Shown here: positions 6,342 to 7,132 of the stretch, one piece after another | How the letters are laid out: each line of letters opens with the position of its first letter | Numbering within the stretch: the first letter of the stretch is position 1 | Source of the DNA: Betaproteobacteria bacterium | Lineage (GTDB): Bacteria; Pseudomonadota; Gammaproteobacteria; Burkholderiales; Methylophilaceae | Direction of reading: 5' to 3' | Length of the DNA: 7,132 nucleotides | Assembly (NCBI GenBank): GCA_009926035.1 | Contig: RFPQ01000037.1 | Location: forward strand, 1 to 7,132 | The notes under the pieces: model-generated | Database searches by the model: none | Seen by the model: only the letters and a program-made list of their open reading frames with translations | Told to the model about the DNA's origin: nothing | Made by a program: the position numbers and the translations under genes

Positions 6342-7132
6342 ATGTTGCTTGAATTATTTAAATTTTTAGCAAAAGAAATTCACGGATTTAATGTATTTAA
6401 TTACATTACATTAAGAGCGGTGATGGCCACTATGACATCACTAGTCATTTCTTTTGCATTTGGCCCATGGTTAATTATGAAATTGAATCAATACAACATA
6501 GGTCAAGCTGTTAGATCAGATGGCCCCAAAGACCATCTTATTAAAACAGGTACACCCACTATGGGCGGTGGTTTAATATTAGTATCGATTATAGTGTCGA
6601 CTTTATTGTGGGCAGATATAAAAAATAACTATATTTGGGTATTATTGATTGTTACTCTTGGCTTTGGCCTTATAGGATTTATAGATGACCTAAAAAAAGT
6701 GATTTATAAAAATCCTAATGGTATTAGTGCAGGTCAAAAATACATATGGCAGTCAATCATAGGCCTTGGTGCATCGATTTATCTTTGGTCTAACGCAGTT
6801 ACTCCTCAAGAAACATCACTTATTTTACCTTTCGTTAAAGATGTAAGCTTTTCGATGAATGGACTTACTTTTATTCTCTTGAGTTATATCGTCATTGTAG
6901 GAAGCAGTAATGCAGTAAATCTTACAGATGGACTTGATGGGTTGGCGATTATGCCAGCAGTTCTAGTTGCAAGCGCTTTAGGTGTATTTGCTTATGTTGC
7001 AGGTAATTTTGTGATAGCAAAATATTTAGGTATTCCTTATATAAGTGGCGCTGGTGAATTGGCTATATTTTGTACTGCGATGGCGGGTGCTGGCCTAGGA
7101 TTTTTATGGTTTAACACGTATCCCGCAGAAGT
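6342..7132 (+). CDS. mraY: Phospho-N-acetylmuramoyl-pentapeptide-transferase MraY (3' end missing)
   Basis: MraY is the polytopic inner-membrane enzyme that transfers phospho-MurNAc-pentapeptide from UDP to undecaprenyl phosphate, making lipid I. The frame is open from ATG 6342 to the window edge, covering 263 full codons plus two bases of about 360 expected. Visible family marks are the N-terminus MLLELFKFLAKEIHGFNVFN, GTPTMGGG (70-77), the acidic motif GFIDDLKK (112-119, aspartates 115 and 116 matching the E. coli numbering), NAVNLTDGLDGLA (190-202) and WFNTYPAE (256-263). Several hydrophobic membrane segments are evident, for example about 25-46, 77-91, 98-115 and 174-189. The third catalytic aspartate (E. 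coli D267) lies just beyond the window. The start is 23 nt after murF, with a weak purine-rich AAGAAAG upstream. The gene is cut by the window edge, not visibly broken. Confidence 0.96.
   Translation, partial: MLLELFKFLAKEIHGFNVFNYITLRAVMATMTSLVISFAFGPWLIMKLNQYNIGQAVRSDGPKDHLIKTGTPTMGGGLILVSIIVSTLLWADIKNNYIWVLLIVTLGFGLIGFIDDLKKVIYKNPNGISAGQKYIWQSIIGLGASIYLWSNAVTPQETSLILPFVKDVSFSMNGLTFILLSYIVIVGSSNAVNLTDGLDGLAIMPAVLVASALGVFAYVAGNFVIAKYLGIPYISGAGELAIFCTAMAGAGLGFLWFNTYPAE

Noticed and set aside
1..7132. An unknown accessory or defence system hidden in the window
   Set aside because: Genes of the dcw cluster fill the window from 117 to the end in canonical order with almost no gaps, and I saw no inserted gene, mobile element or repeat array.

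Overview
This window is the upstream part of a division and cell wall (dcw) cluster from an AT-rich Gram-negative bacterium. All seven genes lie on the + strand in canonical order: mraZ, rsmH (mraW), ftsL, ftsI (pbpB), murE, murF and mraY, the last cut by the window end. MurE has the DNPR signature of meso-diaminopimelate ligases. FtsL is short with almost no cytoplasmic tail and carries the SQHQ/LQLEQSTWA pattern typical of Betaproteobacteria. With the low GC and lysine-rich proteins, this suggests a small AT-rich betaproteobacterium, perhaps the Methylophilaceae (OM43 / Methylopumilus type). The taxon is inferred from remembered family patterns, not from a search.

Layout. Positions 1-116 are a regulatory leader. 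It holds a possible -10 element (7-12), three MraZ-box-like direct repeats at an exact 10-bp period (20-45), and a long hairpin (40-85) followed directly by seven T (86-92), all upstream of the mraZ ATG at 117. The genes are then packed almost without gaps: mraZ, 24 nt, rsmH, 0 nt, ftsL, 4-nt overlap, ftsI, 4-nt overlap, murE, 0 nt, murF, 23 nt, mraY. No promoter or terminator was seen between genes, no stretch over 300 bases lacks a gene, and no tRNA, rRNA, CRISPR or mobile element was seen. The run is best read as one polycistronic unit.

How the genes work together. MraZ is expected to control the cluster through the repeats in its own leader. RsmH methylates 16S rRNA. FtsL and FtsI belong to the septal peptidoglycan synthesis machinery (FtsI is the transpeptidase, FtsL its activator with FtsB/FtsQ). 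MurE and MurF add meso-DAP and D-Ala-D-Ala to the UDP-MurNAc peptide, and MraY transfers phospho-MurNAc-pentapeptide to undecaprenyl phosphate to make lipid I.

The gene content is ordinary. The item most worth checking is the leader: a terminator-shaped hairpin lies inside the presumed mraZ 5' UTR, its 5' arm contains the third MraZ box, and a competing 10-bp pairing would sequester part of its 3' arm and six of the seven T. This would fit attenuation of the dcw operon, but it is a hypothesis read from sequence only.
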